Notes: generated by a model from the letters alone, not told the origin. A DNA stretch of 58,499 nucleotides from a virus (IMGVR_UViG_3300046011_001509:1-58499), one strand, 5' to 3'; shown: positions 12,851 through 23,894, numbered from the stretch's first letter. Program-made: numbers and translations.

Positions 12851-15800
12851 CTTTTGCGCTTCAGCTTCGACTCCTTCTTGTACCAATCGGTATTGAAGTC
12901 TTCAGCCATCTTCTCCCGCTTCTTCTGAACCATCCGGCGCTTGAGTTCCTTCTCCTTGTCGGTTGAGTTGCTCTCAGCGATCTTGACCTCTTCCTTCTTA
13001 AGGTCACCCATCATTTCGCTAATGTTCTCGGCGTAAGCCCCCATTCCTTGTAGGAACTTCTTCTCGTCTGAGTACTTGGGCTGGATGCCTATCTTGGCTT
13101 GCGCCTTCATGTCAGCGAACTCTTTCTTCGCTTCCTTGGAGCGGTCATAGAACAGGCTCATCCCAGACTTGGAGTCGTACTCGCCATAGAACGCCTTGTA
13201 GATTGGGATGTCTCTGGTGTTTATTGGCGCATCGATTGCTCCCAAGTACCCAAGGTTGATCACATCTCCGACAAACCTACCAAGCCCACCGCCAACAATC
13301 CCCTCAAGGTTTTTGATCGTGCCGGGTTCAATGTCAACCGCACCCTTTAGAGCCATGTTCCCACCAGACACGCTATTGAGCCACCTTGCTATGCGATGCT
13401 CCACTCGACCATGATTTGTGGCAGAGACAGTTTCAGAGTCAGGCTTCTGGTCGTATGGTGACTTCTCTGGCCCAAGCTTCCTTCCGAACCCGTCAACACC
13501 CTCTCGGATTTGGTACTCAGCATCCAGTATCGTCGGCCTCCATGCTAGTGCTGCCTGATGCTCATCCCGTGGATCGAACGACCCGCCAGCAGGGTTGTAT
13601 GACCCAGCCGTGGCACTCAGCATGTTGATTGCAACCTTAACAGCGCCAACGCCTCGCGCAGGGTCTTTGACGTTCCTTGCGAGGTCAGCCAACTGATACC
13701 CCAGCACAGGGAACACGTTTAGTCCATACGCCATTGGGAACTTCATGTACCTTCCATGTGTGCCAACCTTCTCTCCAATGTCTGCACCCGGTGTCAGCAT
13801 GATGATTAGGTTCCGCTCTTTCTCAAAGTCCGGTATCTTGTCCCAGTAAGCCTGACCGTCTTCGTCATCTCCACCCACTGAAGCAGCCCACAGAGCCAGT
13901 CCCATACCGACTGACGCCATGCCAGCCATTGCGTAGCGGACCTTCGGGTTCTTTGCCATCTGGTAGATTCGCACGGAACCCTGCACCGATGCGTTGTAGA
14001 ACAGGAAGGCTGTGTTGATAAGCTGCCCCTGTTCGCCAAACCTATTGAAGTTCACCGTCAGATTCTTTGCAATCGAAGCGGCTTGAGCCGGAGTCTTGCC
14101 CATCTCTCGGGCAGTCGCATAAGCCGCCAGACGCGCAGTATTCTCCGACATTGACCCAACCAACTCCAGCCCGTGAAGAAGCTTCCCAGTAGCCCACCAA
14201 GCCGTGGTCTTCCTAGCCCTCTCCCCTGCGGCTGTAGCATAGTGATCTAGTTTGTTAATGACCCCGCTCTTGTTTGACGCATCAAATGATATGGGTGCTG
14301 CTCCAGCTTGCAACATGGCGTCACGAAGCTCCTGTCGTATAGACGCATGGTCGCGCATGAACACGCCACCCGTGGTCCCACCAGCAAAGCGCATCTCACG
14401 CATCCACTTGTCCATTGGGTGAGCTTGTGGGTCAGAGGTGTTCCTCTCAACTCGCCAAGACGCAACACCAGCAGCACCATAGTTCGCTGTGTATCTACGC
14501 AAGCCCTCTGCTCCAAGCTCGTCAAAGATTGCAGCCGCGCCCATCTGAGCGTCCCGTGCCGCATTGACCAATCCGAACACAGGGTTGTAGCGGGTAATCG
14601 TATTGCGAAGCAGTGATGTGTACACGCCAAGCGTCTTGGTCATCATCATCTCTGCATCACTTGTCTCTGCCTTGAACGTGTTCTGCATGGCGCGAAGCAG
14701 CAGCGGGTCATTGATCTTGATGTAGACCTGTTCACCACCAACCTTCACAGAGATGGTTTCGTCACCCTTGTCGAGTGTGTCAACGTACTCAATCAACCCG
14801 TTCACCTTGCGGGTGGCGCGGGTCATTGGCTGCACTTCCCATAGATTTGCATCTGGGTTCGATGTCACCAAGTCGAGGAACGTCTTGCCTACAGCGTTGC
14901 GCTCTGCGCGAATTGTGATGCGCTCGTAGTCACGGATGATGTTCTCAATGATGTCGCCAGCCTTGGAGTCACGGCCCATCGCTGCGATGGTTTCTTTGCC
15001 CTTGGTGTTGAATCCCCTGCCGAGTCCGGGGCGCACACTACCGCTGTCAGGATCGACATCTTCAAAGCCGCGCAACGGAACGTAGTTCTCGTACTGGCTC
15101 TCCAACCCATCGTACTGGTCTTGCGTAATCAAGCCCTCATCCAGCATCAGCCTGCGGGTTGTGGATGTGATTGCCAGAAGGTCCGCATGCAACTCTTCAA
15201 ACTTTGCTGCGTCTTGCGATAGTTCCACCAGTTGGATGATGTTGTCAGCTTCGGCGTCACTCATTCCAGAGCCAGTCTTCACATGCTGGTTCGTCTTCTG
15301 GATGTGAGCGTTGCGCTCTTTGGCATGTTTTGCATAGGCATAGGCAGCAAGCTCATTCAAGTCAACCTTGTACTCCACAGCCTTATTGATCAGCGGGTGG
15401 ACTACGTTGTCAGCAAAGTCTCGCAGAACCTCATGGACCCGCCCGTGCATGCGCTCTTCAGCGCGATACACATCCTGCTCTTCGCCAACCACTCCACCAC
15501 CCTCTAGCAGCAAGTCCTGCACCATCTTGACACGGTTGTACTTGTCCTGCATCACGCGCTGAATCGCTTGGCCCTTTGACTCTTCTGGAAGTCCTTGTGC
15601 TGCTGGGTATCCTTTGCGTTTAAACATTGGCACATCGACCACGCCAGACTTCTCGAACGCTGCTACCCTAGACTGCTTCAAGATATGTGCAATGTCAGCC
15701 ATATCGAGTTTCGCAAGCTGCATAAATCCGTTGTCACGCAGCCAAGACTTGATTGCACCGACAACCTCTAGCGCAAATTGCCTCAATGATCCCGTTTCAT

Positions 15801-18800
15801 TTTCCGCTATGTGCGAAAGAACTTCCTCCATAAGCCAAGCTCGGCGAATCTCACTTTGCCCTCCTGCCGCACGGTTCATGTGTTGGCTTGTAGTGATGTT
15901 GTTGGCAAAGTTCACATAGCCGTTGGTATCCAGCTTGTATTTCTGAACCAAATAAGCTATCTTCGACTCGCCAAGAGACAGCGATAGTTTGTTTAGGCGC
16001 TTGTATATCTCTGGCCCGAACAAGGCTCTAAGGCCAATGTGCCCATAAAGCTCATGGATTACAGTGGATTCAAAGTCTTCAGCAGAATGGATATTATCTT
16101 GAACGATATAAACATCACCCCTACCGAAAGTAATGCCCATGTCTCCGGGGCTAGAGACTTGCTGCACATTGACAGGCAAGTCCCCGTGAGTCTTGACAAG
16201 GTGGATGGTGTTGCCGGAACCAAGCAGACTCTGGTTGAGCTTCCCGATGAAGGCGGCTTCCTGCCCTGCCGTTATTTTGGTAGAGACTCCGCCAAGACTG
16301 GTGATTGAGCGCTTGTAGCCCGTCAGCCCTTCTTCGGAGTCCCGTACACCCGGTTCATTACTTCCTTGTCCTGCTGCGCCGTCGTTGGCTTCTGAAGTTG
16401 CAGCTTCATTCGCTCCATCGCTGCCTTCGCTTTCGGACTCAGAGACTCCTGCGCTGTTGCGCCATCCGTCGAAGATTTGTGGGTCAACATAATGTTCTTT
16501 CGTGGTCGCTAGGGTATCCCCTATTTTAGTCGCTGCTGCCTGTAAAGCCAAGTCAACATAGGCTTTGAACTCCGCTTCGTTGGTAGGCTGTGGCATGCCA
16601 TCCACAACCAGTTGCGCAGACTTCGTGGCCTGCCAAGTCCTGAAGTCATGCACCTTATATTTCTTGCCGCCATCCAGTGAATCCTTGTACTTGCGTACTG
16701 CGCGGTCTGCGGTTTTGAACAATGATTCTCCACCCATGCGCTTGGATATATCCTTTGCGATGTCGGCATTCTTAATGCTGTGACGTTGCTGTACGCCAGA
16801 CTTTCCAATGAAGTCAAACTGCGCCACATCTCCAGTCACCTTCACATGCTCTGGCCTTAGAGTGGACGCGCCGTAGGTAGGACCAGACTTGCTCATGCCG
16901 CCGCCAATGCGGAAGCCTGTGTGTGCGATCAGACGTAGGACCACGGCCTCTTCCTTGCCTGCTGTAGCGTCACGCTCAATCTGCGTCAACAGCGAGTCGC
17001 GGTCATTGTGGAAGTCGCGCATGCGCTTGAACTTCTCCACCAGCGCAGCGGCTTTCTGCTCCTTGGTGTAGCCCTTCTCTGCAACACCTTCGACATCCTC
17101 AACTGCAAGAACGTCAATGCGCTTGCGTGCGTAGGCGATTGGCTTGGCAAACTCATTGACTTCATTGGCATCAACCTTGCCCATGATGATTCCGTTCGTC
17201 ATCACGGCCCGGGCCAAAGTTGATTCACCTATCCCTGTGCCACGATTCTTTGGATCATTCAACCAACGCTGAATTCCCTTGGTTACATCCTTGCCAGACG
17301 AATCGGTGAACACTCCAGTCTCAGGGTCCAATGAAAGACGGGTCAAGCCAATCATTGTCGGGCTGTCGTTCTCGTCAATCCACTGGCTAGTGGATGGCTT
17401 GTAGGTAGCCTTGTGACTTCCATTCTCAGTAGTCGTTGTGTCGGGCAACACCTCCATCACATTACGCATATTGGCAATTGCCAAGCGCGATATGTTCATC
17501 AGATGCTCTTCTGGTGTTGATGCGTTTTCATCAAACCCATAGATGCGGTTCTGCTGTCCGGGGAGCAGGGTCGTTGAGTCACCCGTCTTGATGGCGAACG
17601 AGAATGATTGCTCAGTCCTGCGGAACGTGTTAACTGCTGAGATATTGGTATCGCAGTAAAACTTTTCCTTCTGGTTCTTTGCCCACTGACCAATCACTGC
17701 ATACACGGCGGTGCCAACGCGACTTCCTTTAAGGCCCATTGTGTTCACAGCAAATCCGTCGTCATCTGACAACTCGGAGAAGTGCGTTACCGCCAAGTAA
17801 TTGTGATTGGTTGATTTATCAATGAAGCGTATCGTTGCGTCACGAATGTTGGTGCTATCCACTGACACGGAGTACCCGTTGAATGCATCCAAATCTTTGC
17901 CTATTTGCGTGAAGTCAGTGGACGTGCTGGTCTTGTACTTGAAAGCATTCTTTGCCTTTGCCAGTTCAAGCCACGCCTTCGCTATCTTCAGGTTCGTGCC
18001 TTTCTTGTAGGCTGATGCAATGTCGTACCCCGAGTCGTGAATAAACCCGCGAACCAAGTGCGCCTTAAACAAGTTGATAGCAACGTTCTTGGTGTAGTTT
18101 GAACCATTGTCAAACCATCCAGCCGCTGCGCTTACCTTGTACTGGTCATCGCCAACCTTGGTTATTGTCGAGTGAGGGTAGGCTGCATTCGGATTCATTC
18201 CGACTGAACTGCCAACAGAGTCACCGTTAAAGTCCGGGTTTCCAAACGTGTGTGCGAATGCGCGTTCTGGGAATATGCCGTGCTGCGCCATGCTCTCTTT
18301 GGTAACAGCTTTTGGGCCTTGCGGGTTGTCGATCCTTCTGGCCCTATTCACCATCCGTTGACGGAACGCAGCCTCATCAGCAAGAGCGGAAAGTGCGTCA
18401 TCATCTGGAGAAGTGAAGTCCAAGTCTCCTATGTCTTCCTTGTCTAGCTCTTCAACCTCTATGGCGTCTAGGTTGAAATTTCCAAGGTCGCCAGTCGTGT
18501 CTTCATCGTAAACAAAGTCGTCCACCGATTTGGTGCGGCGTTTGTAGGATGGCATTTCAATTGAGTGCTTGCCAAGCAGCACGGCGAAGTCTTGATTCGC
18601 TGCCTTGTCCATGAAGTAGCCATCAAAGCCAGCATTCTTGACAAAATTCTCAAACTTGGTTTGACGCTCTTGCTCTGTTGCGCCAGTGGACATGCGGCCA
18701 AAACCCTTGTGATCTTTGGACACATCGTACAAATTGTTAAGCTTGATGATGTGCTTCACACCACCCACACCCGCTTCAGGCGTTACCCCATTGCCCCTGT

Positions 18801-21800
18801 CCACATAGAAGTAAAGGCGGTCTTTGATGTAGCCGCTTGATTGAGCGCGGTCACGCTCTGCGCCATTGAGACCGGAGCCGTGGAACTGGCTGCTGAGTAT
18901 CTTCCGGCGCTGCTGGCTGAAGTGAACTCCAACCTTGGCTACCGATCCTTCTCTGGCAACTCCGTAGTCGCGTTCGGCTTCTGCTGAAGACTGCGTAGCG
19001 TCTGCGAGAGCGCGTTCCTGAACTCTTGATCTTGTGCGTCCAGCGCTGCTATTGTCGATCCAGTCTTGTCGCTTACCAATAGATTCTCTTGCGAGTTTTC
19101 TGAGTTGAACGAGGTGATCCCTTTTCTCACTCCGAAGAATGGTCCGTCCTTCACTGGATCGTGTTTGCTCCGAATTACCTTTGCCATACTTGCCTTCTTT
19201 CAAATAGTCGCCACGGTTATCTGACCAAATCAACTCACTCTCATAGCGCTCAATCTCTTTGATATCCAATGCTGCGCCATCCCATTCAAGAGACTCAACT
19301 GCACTCACAATTCCAGCTTCAAACTCCTCATCACTCAGCCTTGACTCACCATTGAATGCTGTGAAGTTTCCAAACACCAACTCACTCGGCTTTGTTTGTG
19401 TGTTTGCGTCAGCGCGTGGGAACTTTTCGTGAATCAGATCGCGCAGTTCTTGTAGCTTACTGCTAGGGAACCCTTCAGGCAAGATCACCTTGATAAATGA
19501 GTTCTGATTACCACCGCTGGTGTTGCCCTCATCAAACACAACCATTGATTGCTGGTCGAGGATGTAGCCAAGCTCACGGGCTACATCGTTCAACTGGTCT
19601 TGAGTTGCGCTCTCTGGCGCGTCAATGATGAAGTTCGGATTCGTCTTTCCTTGGTACTGACCAGTGGACATATCAATGTCCCAGCCACGAAGACCGTGCA
19701 TATCCATCAAACTTCTGAATAGCTTTTGCGCTACGTTGCGATTGGCCGCAGCCTTCTCGCTCCACTCTTGCGCATCCCATTCCTGCGCCGTGCTTTCTCG
19801 CCTGCGCATCAACTTTTCCTTGTCACTCATTAAAGAGTAGTCTCTGGAAATCTTCTTGCCACCAAGCAATATTTCTTCGCCGGACTGGTCTTGCTCGTAC
19901 CCCCTGTCGACCGGGTGCGGAGCAACCTCACCGATTACACCCTTGCGGCTGTAGTCGGGATCATCCACCACTGAATCGCTGATAGTCCCGTCACGGCGAA
20001 GCTCAACAATCGCATCGCGCAGAACCATCTTGGCTTTGGTCAGGTCCGCAACATACTGGTCTACCGCTTTGGACTTGGCATTACCTTTGCCACCACGCAG
20101 TTCAGCGATCAGATCGTTAATGGTTTGCAGCCACTTGCTTGCCCATTGCTGGAAGTTCTTGGGGTCAGCTTTCGCAAGAGACTTGATGAACTCACGGTCT
20201 GTGGCGCGGTTGCCAACAAAGTCAGCCATCATCTCCTTGCGCGTCTCAGCCTTGTCAAGATAGCCCTTCGCGGCTTCCATCCTCAACGCACTGAGCTTGG
20301 CTTTCTGCGACACCGACCAATACTTCTGTGGCATCGGGTTACCCTTGCCGTCCTTGATCGAATCCGTGTAAGCGACTATCTCTGGAGAGGCGTTAATCCT
20401 GTCTGACGCAAGGAAGTTGGCGATGTAATCCAGCTTGCCTTTCTCCCCCATTGAGTCGTAGATTGCATCGACCTTGGAGATGTACTTCTGCGCGGGTGTG
20501 TTTGTCTTGCCGTCGCGTGTGTCAGCTTCGGCTTGCGCCTGCATGACGTGGTGGGTTTCATGCCACCCAGTTGTCAGTGCATTGGAGGTGAGTCCCTTGG
20601 TGTTGATGTAGACCTTGCCATCAAGCTGGATGCCATTGACTGAGTCAGGGCTTGGGTCACTGAATGCAACCACTTCAGCGGTAACGCCAAACAGCGCCTT
20701 CGCCTGCTGCATAGCAGCTTGAATCTGTGAGTCAGCCTTTGCATCTGGCGCTCCCAGAGTTATCTTCGGGTTGGTCGCCGGGTCTTTGGCGTTCCAGTGG
20801 TCTAGGACTTTTTGGGCTGACTCTCTGCTGGCAACGGCTGCTTGTTGAACAGACTGTTGTACGCTTGATCCCGCTGTGTTACCCACAACTGGAACTCCTG
20901 CGGCGACAGTGTTCGTCGCATTTCCTGTTCCTTGGCTTGCTCCAGTAGCGCTGTTCCGCACTGCCTCTGATTCATTTGCAACCTCCGTTGATTGTGGAAC
21001 CCGAGATAGTAAATCCGAATCACTGGTCCGCGCAATCGGGTTCGTTACTGTCGTTGCATTTGCTCCACTGGCTGGTTGACGTGGTTCACCCACAGCAGCA
21101 GCCGCAAGTCCTCCCGTGTCGGTTCCCACTCCATTTCCAGTCGCAGTTGCATCGACCACGCCTGTCGTGGCGTCAGCGCTCCCGCTTGGTAGGCTGACTG
21201 GATCGGTTGGTAGAACTCCAGTTGTGTTGCCATTAAGTACGCCTTCGATGTTTGCAGTTGCGGCTTGGATTGCCGGGTCAGCTTGCGCTTCACCGACTTG
21301 AGCTACGCCCCCCACAGACGCTTCAAACGCAGCGATGGCTGTGCTGGTATCAGGCGCGGAACTTATCGCAGCCGTGGCCCTATCCTGCCTCTGCTCTGGG
21401 CTATTGGCAAGGTTTGGATTCAGCGTTGTAGGCACATAGCGCTCTGGCTCTTTGCGTGACTCGCTGAGTGCAGCAACTCCTGCAAACGGACCGCTCGTCA
21501 ACGTTGCAGTAGCCATTGCCTCTGCAACACCCTCATCCCACTTCCTGCTCGGGTCAATGGTTTGTATTTGCTTGTTAGCGATGACGTTTGACGAACCTTC
21601 GTCAATGTTCTCGCCAGCCAATTCTTTGGCAACAATCTTGGCGAAACCTTGCTTCTCGGCAGTTTTACCAGCAGCCTTCGCTAGACCTGATGCAACCATT
21701 GCCGCTTCAGCGCCGCCATAACCAAACGCCATACCAATGGGGGCAGCTATCAGAGCAGCCATCCTTGCCTTGGTAGTGGCGATCTCTTTCCTTGCCTCAA

Positions 21801-22827
21801 GAGGGTCCATCCCCTTGTTGTCAACCAAGTCACGATAGTCTGGGTTCGCATCCATTAACGACTGTTTCGCCGCCATGACACCGTCATAGGTTGAACCAGC
21901 AGCGTCACCCGCTGACATACCGCCAGCCGCTGACATACCGCCAATCGTCCCGCCAAGCTTTGATGCCGTGCTGGCAATAGCTCCGCCAGACACAGCCTCT
22001 CCAAGCGCCAAGGTAGGGGATGCCCTGCCAGCAAGACCAACCGCTCCAGCCGCAGTTCCAGCCACAAGCTTAGATGCGCCAAGAATGCCGATGAAGTTTG
22101 GTATTTGCTTGATGCCCTCTTGTATTCCAAGAGAGGGGTTCGCCACAAGTGATGTCAATGTTTCAACATACTTGCCAAAGAAACCATCCTCTTCATCGAT
22201 ACGCTTACGCATGAGTGCGCGTTGCGCCTTTACTGTCTCAGACTCCTCGCCAGCAAAGTCTGCCTGTACTGCGCGGAAAGTATCTGCCAGCATGCTGCCG
22301 GGAGCGATGATGTTGGTTGGCAACTGTGCAAGCGATAAGGTTCCTTGCTTTAGCGCAGCAACTGAATCTCCAGCCCACTCACCAATACTGCGGAACTCAT
22401 CTGCCTTGGCTTTCAGAAGTGTGCCGTCATCTCCTGAGTCGTTGGCTTTTCTGGACGCATCAACCCCTCCAGCCAAAACCTTTGCGCCCCTAGCCGTAGA
22501 CCTGTCCGCAATGTCAGTCGCATTGGCTTTGGTGAACATGACAGACTGCGGACTCTTGCTTCGATTACGCGCTTCGCGGTTAGCAGCGAGGTCAACGTCA
22601 TCAGTCATTCCAGCAGGAGCCTCCATCGTCACATCCTGAAGAACGCTCTCCTTCTTTGGCGTACTTGCGCCAGTGGCAAAGTTACGCACGGAGTTCATAG
22701 CGCTGCCGACCATATCCATCATGGATGGCTCTGGAATCGCCTCAACTGCTTTAGCCTCTGGTGCGTCTGGCAAGTCGTCAAACAAGCCACTATGCGTCAC
22801 TGGCAAGTCATCAAATAGTCCAGCCAT
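12847..22827 (-). CDS. Giant polyvalent virion protein with topoisomerase IB core
   Basis: 3326 residues. N-terminus: two GLFDDLP motifs, then Ala/Gly-rich hydrophobic segments (about 245-310 and 350-385). Near 756 HETHHVM is a zinc-protease motif. Near 1314 FHGSGLN followed by DRLYFYVD recalls an ADP-ribosyltransferase-like fold (tentative). About 1920-2115 is a type IB topoisomerase core: TGFRIGG (about 1965), YGASTLRPEHV, GKSG, HDFRTWQAT (about 2059), IGDT, and the tyrosine in KEHYVDP (about 2112). A second zinc motif, HELYGHIG, is at about 2258 with EEVLSHIAE after it. About 2730-3010 resembles LPD38-type C-terminal domains, with hydrophobic helices. Giant proteins of this kind in podoviruses are packaged and ejected with the DNA. 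Last gene of the late block, starting at the stop of the coiled-coil gene. Single-frame throughout. Confidence 0.85.
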   Translation of the reverse strand: MAGLFDDLPVTHSGLFDDLPDAPEAKAVEAIPEPSMMDMVGSAMNSVRNFATGASTPKKESVLQDVTMEAPAGMTDDVDLAANREARNRSKSPQSVMFTKANATDIADRSTARGAKVLAGGVDASRKANDSGDDGTLLKAKADEFRSIGEWAGDSVAALKQGTLSLAQLPTNIIAPGSMLADTFRAVQADFAGEESETVKAQRALMRKRIDEEDGFFGKYVETLTSLVANPSLGIQEGIKQIPNFIGILGASKLVAGTAAGAVGLAGRASPTLALGEAVSGGAIASTASKLGGTIGGMSAAGGMSAGDAAGSTYDGVMAAKQSLMDANPDYRDLVDNKGMDPLEARKEIATTKARMAALIAAPIGMAFGYGGAEAAMVASGLAKAAGKTAEKQGFAKIVAKELAGENIDEGSSNVIANKQIQTIDPSRKWDEGVAEAMATATLTSGPFAGVAALSESRKEPERYVPTTLNPNLANSPEQRQDRATAAISSAPDTSTAIAAFEASVGGVAQVGEAQADPAIQAATANIEGVLNGNTTGVLPTDPVSLPSGSADATTGVVDATATGNGVGTDTGGLAAAAVGEPRQPASGANATTVTNPIARTSDSDLLSRVPQSTEVANESEAVRNSATGASQGTGNATNTVAAGVPVVGNTAGSSVQQSVQQAAVASRESAQKVLDHWNAKDPATNPKITLGAPDAKADSQIQAAMQQAKALFGVTAEVVAFSDPSPDSVNGIQLDGKVYINTKGLTSNALTTGWHETHHVMQAQAEADTRDGKTNTPAQKYISKVDAIYDSMGEKGKLDYIANFLASDRINASPEIVAYTDSIKDGKGNPMPQKYWSVSQKAKLSALRMEAAKGYLDKAETRKEMMADFVGNRATDREFIKSLAKADPKNFQQWASKWLQTINDLIAELRGGKGNAKSKAVDQYVADLTKAKMVLRDAIVELRRDGTISDSVVDDPDYSRKGVIGEVAPHPVDRGYEQDQSGEEILLGGKKISRDYSLMSDKEKLMRRRESTAQEWDAQEWSEKAAANRNVAQKLFRSLMDMHGLRGWDIDMSTGQYQGKTNPNFIIDAPESATQDQLNDVARELGYILDQQSMVVFDEGNTSGGNQNSFIKVILPEGFPSSKLQELRDLIHEKFPRADANTQTKPSELVFGNFTAFNGESRLSDEEFEAGIVSAVESLEWDGAALDIKEIERYESELIWSDNRGDYLKEGKYGKGNSEQTRSSEGRTILRSEKRDHLVQLRKLARESIGKRQDWIDNSSAGRTRSRVQERALADATQSSAEAERDYGVAREGSVAKVGVHFSQQRRKILSSQFHGSGLNGAERDRAQSSGYIKDRLYFYVDRGNGVTPEAGVGGVKHIIKLNNLYDVSKDHKGFGRMSTGATEQERQTKFENFVKNAGFDGYFMDKAANQDFAVLLGKHSIEMPSYKRRTKSVDDFVYDEDTTGDLGNFNLDAIEVEELDKEDIGDLDFTSPDDDALSALADEAAFRQRMVNRARRIDNPQGPKAVTKESMAQHGIFPERAFAHTFGNPDFNGDSVGSSVGMNPNAAYPHSTITKVGDDQYKVSAAAGWFDNGSNYTKNVAINLFKAHLVRGFIHDSGYDIASAYKKGTNLKIAKAWLELAKAKNAFKYKTSTSTDFTQIGKDLDAFNGYSVSVDSTNIRDATIRFIDKSTNHNYLAVTHFSELSDDDGFAVNTMGLKGSRVGTAVYAVIGQWAKNQKEKFYCDTNISAVNTFRRTEQSFSFAIKTGDSTTLLPGQQNRIYGFDENASTPEEHLMNISRLAIANMRNVMEVLPDTTTTENGSHKATYKPSTSQWIDENDSPTMIGLTRLSLDPETGVFTDSSGKDVTKGIQRWLNDPKNRGTGIGESTLARAVMTNGIIMGKVDANEVNEFAKPIAYARKRIDVLAVEDVEGVAEKGYTKEQKAAALVEKFKRMRDFHNDRDSLLTQIERDATAGKEEAVVLRLIAHTGFRIGGGMSKSGPTYGASTLRPEHVKVTGDVAQFDFIGKSGVQQRHSIKNADIAKDISKRMGGESLFKTADRAVRKYKDSLDGGKKYKVHDFRTWQATKSAQLVVDGMPQPTNEAEFKAYVDLALQAAATKIGDTLATTKEHYVDPQIFDGWRNSAGVSESESEGSDGANEAATSEANDGAAGQGSNEPGVRDSEEGLTGYKRSITSLGGVSTKITAGQEAAFIGKLNQSLLGSGNTIHLVKTHGDLPVNVQQVSSPGDMGITFGRGDVYIVQDNIHSAEDFESTVIHELYGHIGLRALFGPEIYKRLNKLSLSLGESKIAYLVQKYKLDTNGYVNFANNITTSQHMNRAAGGQSEIRRAWLMEEVLSHIAENETGSLRQFALEVVGAIKSWLRDNGFMQLAKLDMADIAHILKQSRVAAFEKSGVVDVPMFKRKGYPAAQGLPEESKGQAIQRVMQDKYNRVKMVQDLLLEGGGVVGEEQDVYRAEERMHGRVHEVLRDFADNVVHPLINKAVEYKVDLNELAAYAYAKHAKERNAHIQKTNQHVKTGSGMSDAEADNIIQLVELSQDAAKFEELHADLLAITSTTRRLMLDEGLITQDQYDGLESQYENYVPLRGFEDVDPDSGSVRPGLGRGFNTKGKETIAAMGRDSKAGDIIENIIRDYERITIRAERNAVGKTFLDLVTSNPDANLWEVQPMTRATRKVNGLIEYVDTLDKGDETISVKVGGEQVYIKINDPLLLRAMQNTFKAETSDAEMMMTKTLGVYTSLLRNTITRYNPVFGLVNAARDAQMGAAAIFDELGAEGLRRYTANYGAAGVASWRVERNTSDPQAHPMDKWMREMRFAGGTTGGVFMRDHASIRQELRDAMLQAGAAPISFDASNKSGVINKLDHYATAAGERARKTTAWWATGKLLHGLELVGSMSENTARLAAYATAREMGKTPAQAASIAKNLTVNFNRFGEQGQLINTAFLFYNASVQGSVRIYQMAKNPKVRYAMAGMASVGMGLALWAASVGGDDEDGQAYWDKIPDFEKERNLIIMLTPGADIGEKVGTHGRYMKFPMAYGLNVFPVLGYQLADLARNVKDPARGVGAVKVAINMLSATAGSYNPAGGSFDPRDEHQAALAWRPTILDAEYQIREGVDGFGRKLGPEKSPYDQKPDSETVSATNHGRVEHRIARWLNSVSGGNMALKGAVDIEPGTIKNLEGIVGGGLGRFVGDVINLGYLGAIDAPINTRDIPIYKAFYGEYDSKSGMSLFYDRSKEAKKEFADMKAQAKIGIQPKYSDEKKFLQGMGAYAENISEMMGDLKKEEVKIAESNSTDKEKELKRRMVQKKREKMAEDFNTDWYKKESKLKRKS

Positions 22828-23894
22828 TACAGTCCTTTGGTGTCGATGCCCATCATCTTCAAACGGGCTTTCACTTTTTCTGGGTCTTTGCCAGCCTTGA
22901 TTGCAGCCTTGGCTTCTGTCAGTGCAGAATCCTTATTCACGTTCTTGGGTGGAGTCCACGAGTCAGCCTTTGGCTTTTCTGCTTTCGATGGAGAGCTTTG
23001 TTCTCCAGACTGTGAGCCAGCAAGCAAGCTCATATAAGTCCGCTGCTCTTCTCGCATAACGGAAATATTGTCTTGCACAGCCTTCTTCTCTTCTTCGTTG
23101 TAAATGTTTTTCAACGATGCAGTAGCGGTCTTGATGTCAGAGCCAACGCGATTCATAAGCGCTGTGTAAGTCTTCCGTTCGCCCTCGTTCAAGCTCTTTC
23201 CGCTGCCACCACCCATCTTCTCCAGACGCGCCATCGCTTCTACATGGCGTTGCCTACTTTCTTCCTTGTCTTGAATCAACCGCGCATCGCCTTGCTCAAC
23301 CTTGCGTTCAGCCAAGACTCTATCCGCTGCATCCTTGTTGTCCTTAAATACAGTGGCGCGAGACTCCTTCAGTGACTTCGATGTGTCGTAGTAGCCCTTG
23401 CTGTCAGAGGCTTTGATCTGGTCATCAATCTCTGATATCTGAGTCTTTGGCTTGACATAGCCAGCCTTCTCATAGGTGGCGCGGTTCGTCTTCAACAAGC
23501 CAGCCAACTCTTCAGGCGTAGCGCTAGGAGAGTCTCCAGCGATCTTCGACTGGGTTTCAATCAACCCGCCGACATCGCGCTTCTTGCCTATCTCTTCGGC
23601 ATCGGATTTGACTTCAGCTTCCTGCCTACCAAGGCGCTCTTCGGTACTCTTGCGAGTGTCTTCCTTCTGTTCGGCATCCTGCTTCAGCTTCTTCCCGTGG
23701 TCCTCAAGGTCGCGCTCTCTGCGAATCTTGTCCAGTCGCTCAGAGAGTTCCATCTTCTTCTGGTCGCGCAGTTCCTCGTAGGCATTCTTGCGAGTCTCGG
23801 CTTGCTGGCGTATTTCATCTTGAATCATCGCGCCGCCAAAGTCGCTGACGCTGCGTCCAAGCGCTTCACCCATGTAGTTGCCAATCATTCCCAT
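22827..23894 (-). CDS. Coiled-coil internal virion-type protein
   Basis: 355 residues. A short hydrophobic N-terminus (IGNYMGEALGRSVSDFGGAM) is followed by a long charged coiled coil, about residues 25-115 (ELRDQKKMELSERLDKIRRE) and again about 150-260, then a Pro/Lys-rich C-terminus. Its position directly before the giant protein suggests an ejection or internal core protein. Both genes abut with a 1-base overlap. No enzyme motif seen. Confidence 0.65.
   Translation of the reverse strand: MGMIGNYMGEALGRSVSDFGGAMIQDEIRQQAETRKNAYEELRDQKKMELSERLDKIRRERDLEDHGKKLKQDAEQKEDTRKSTEERLGRQEAEVKSDAEEIGKKRDVGGLIETQSKIAGDSPSATPEELAGLLKTNRATYEKAGYVKPKTQISEIDDQIKASDSKGYYDTSKSLKESRATVFKDNKDAADRVLAERKVEQGDARLIQDKEESRQRHVEAMARLEKMGGGSGKSLNEGERKTYTALMNRVGSDIKTATASLKNIYNEEEKKAVQDNISVMREEQRTYMSLLAGSQSGEQSSPSKAEKPKADSWTPPKNVNKDSALTEAKAAIKAGKDPEKVKARLKMMGIDTKGL

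Noticed and set aside
14247-21301. Many plus- and minus-strand ORFs inside the giant gene
   Set aside because: They are shadow frames of one long coding sequence and show low-complexity shadow composition.
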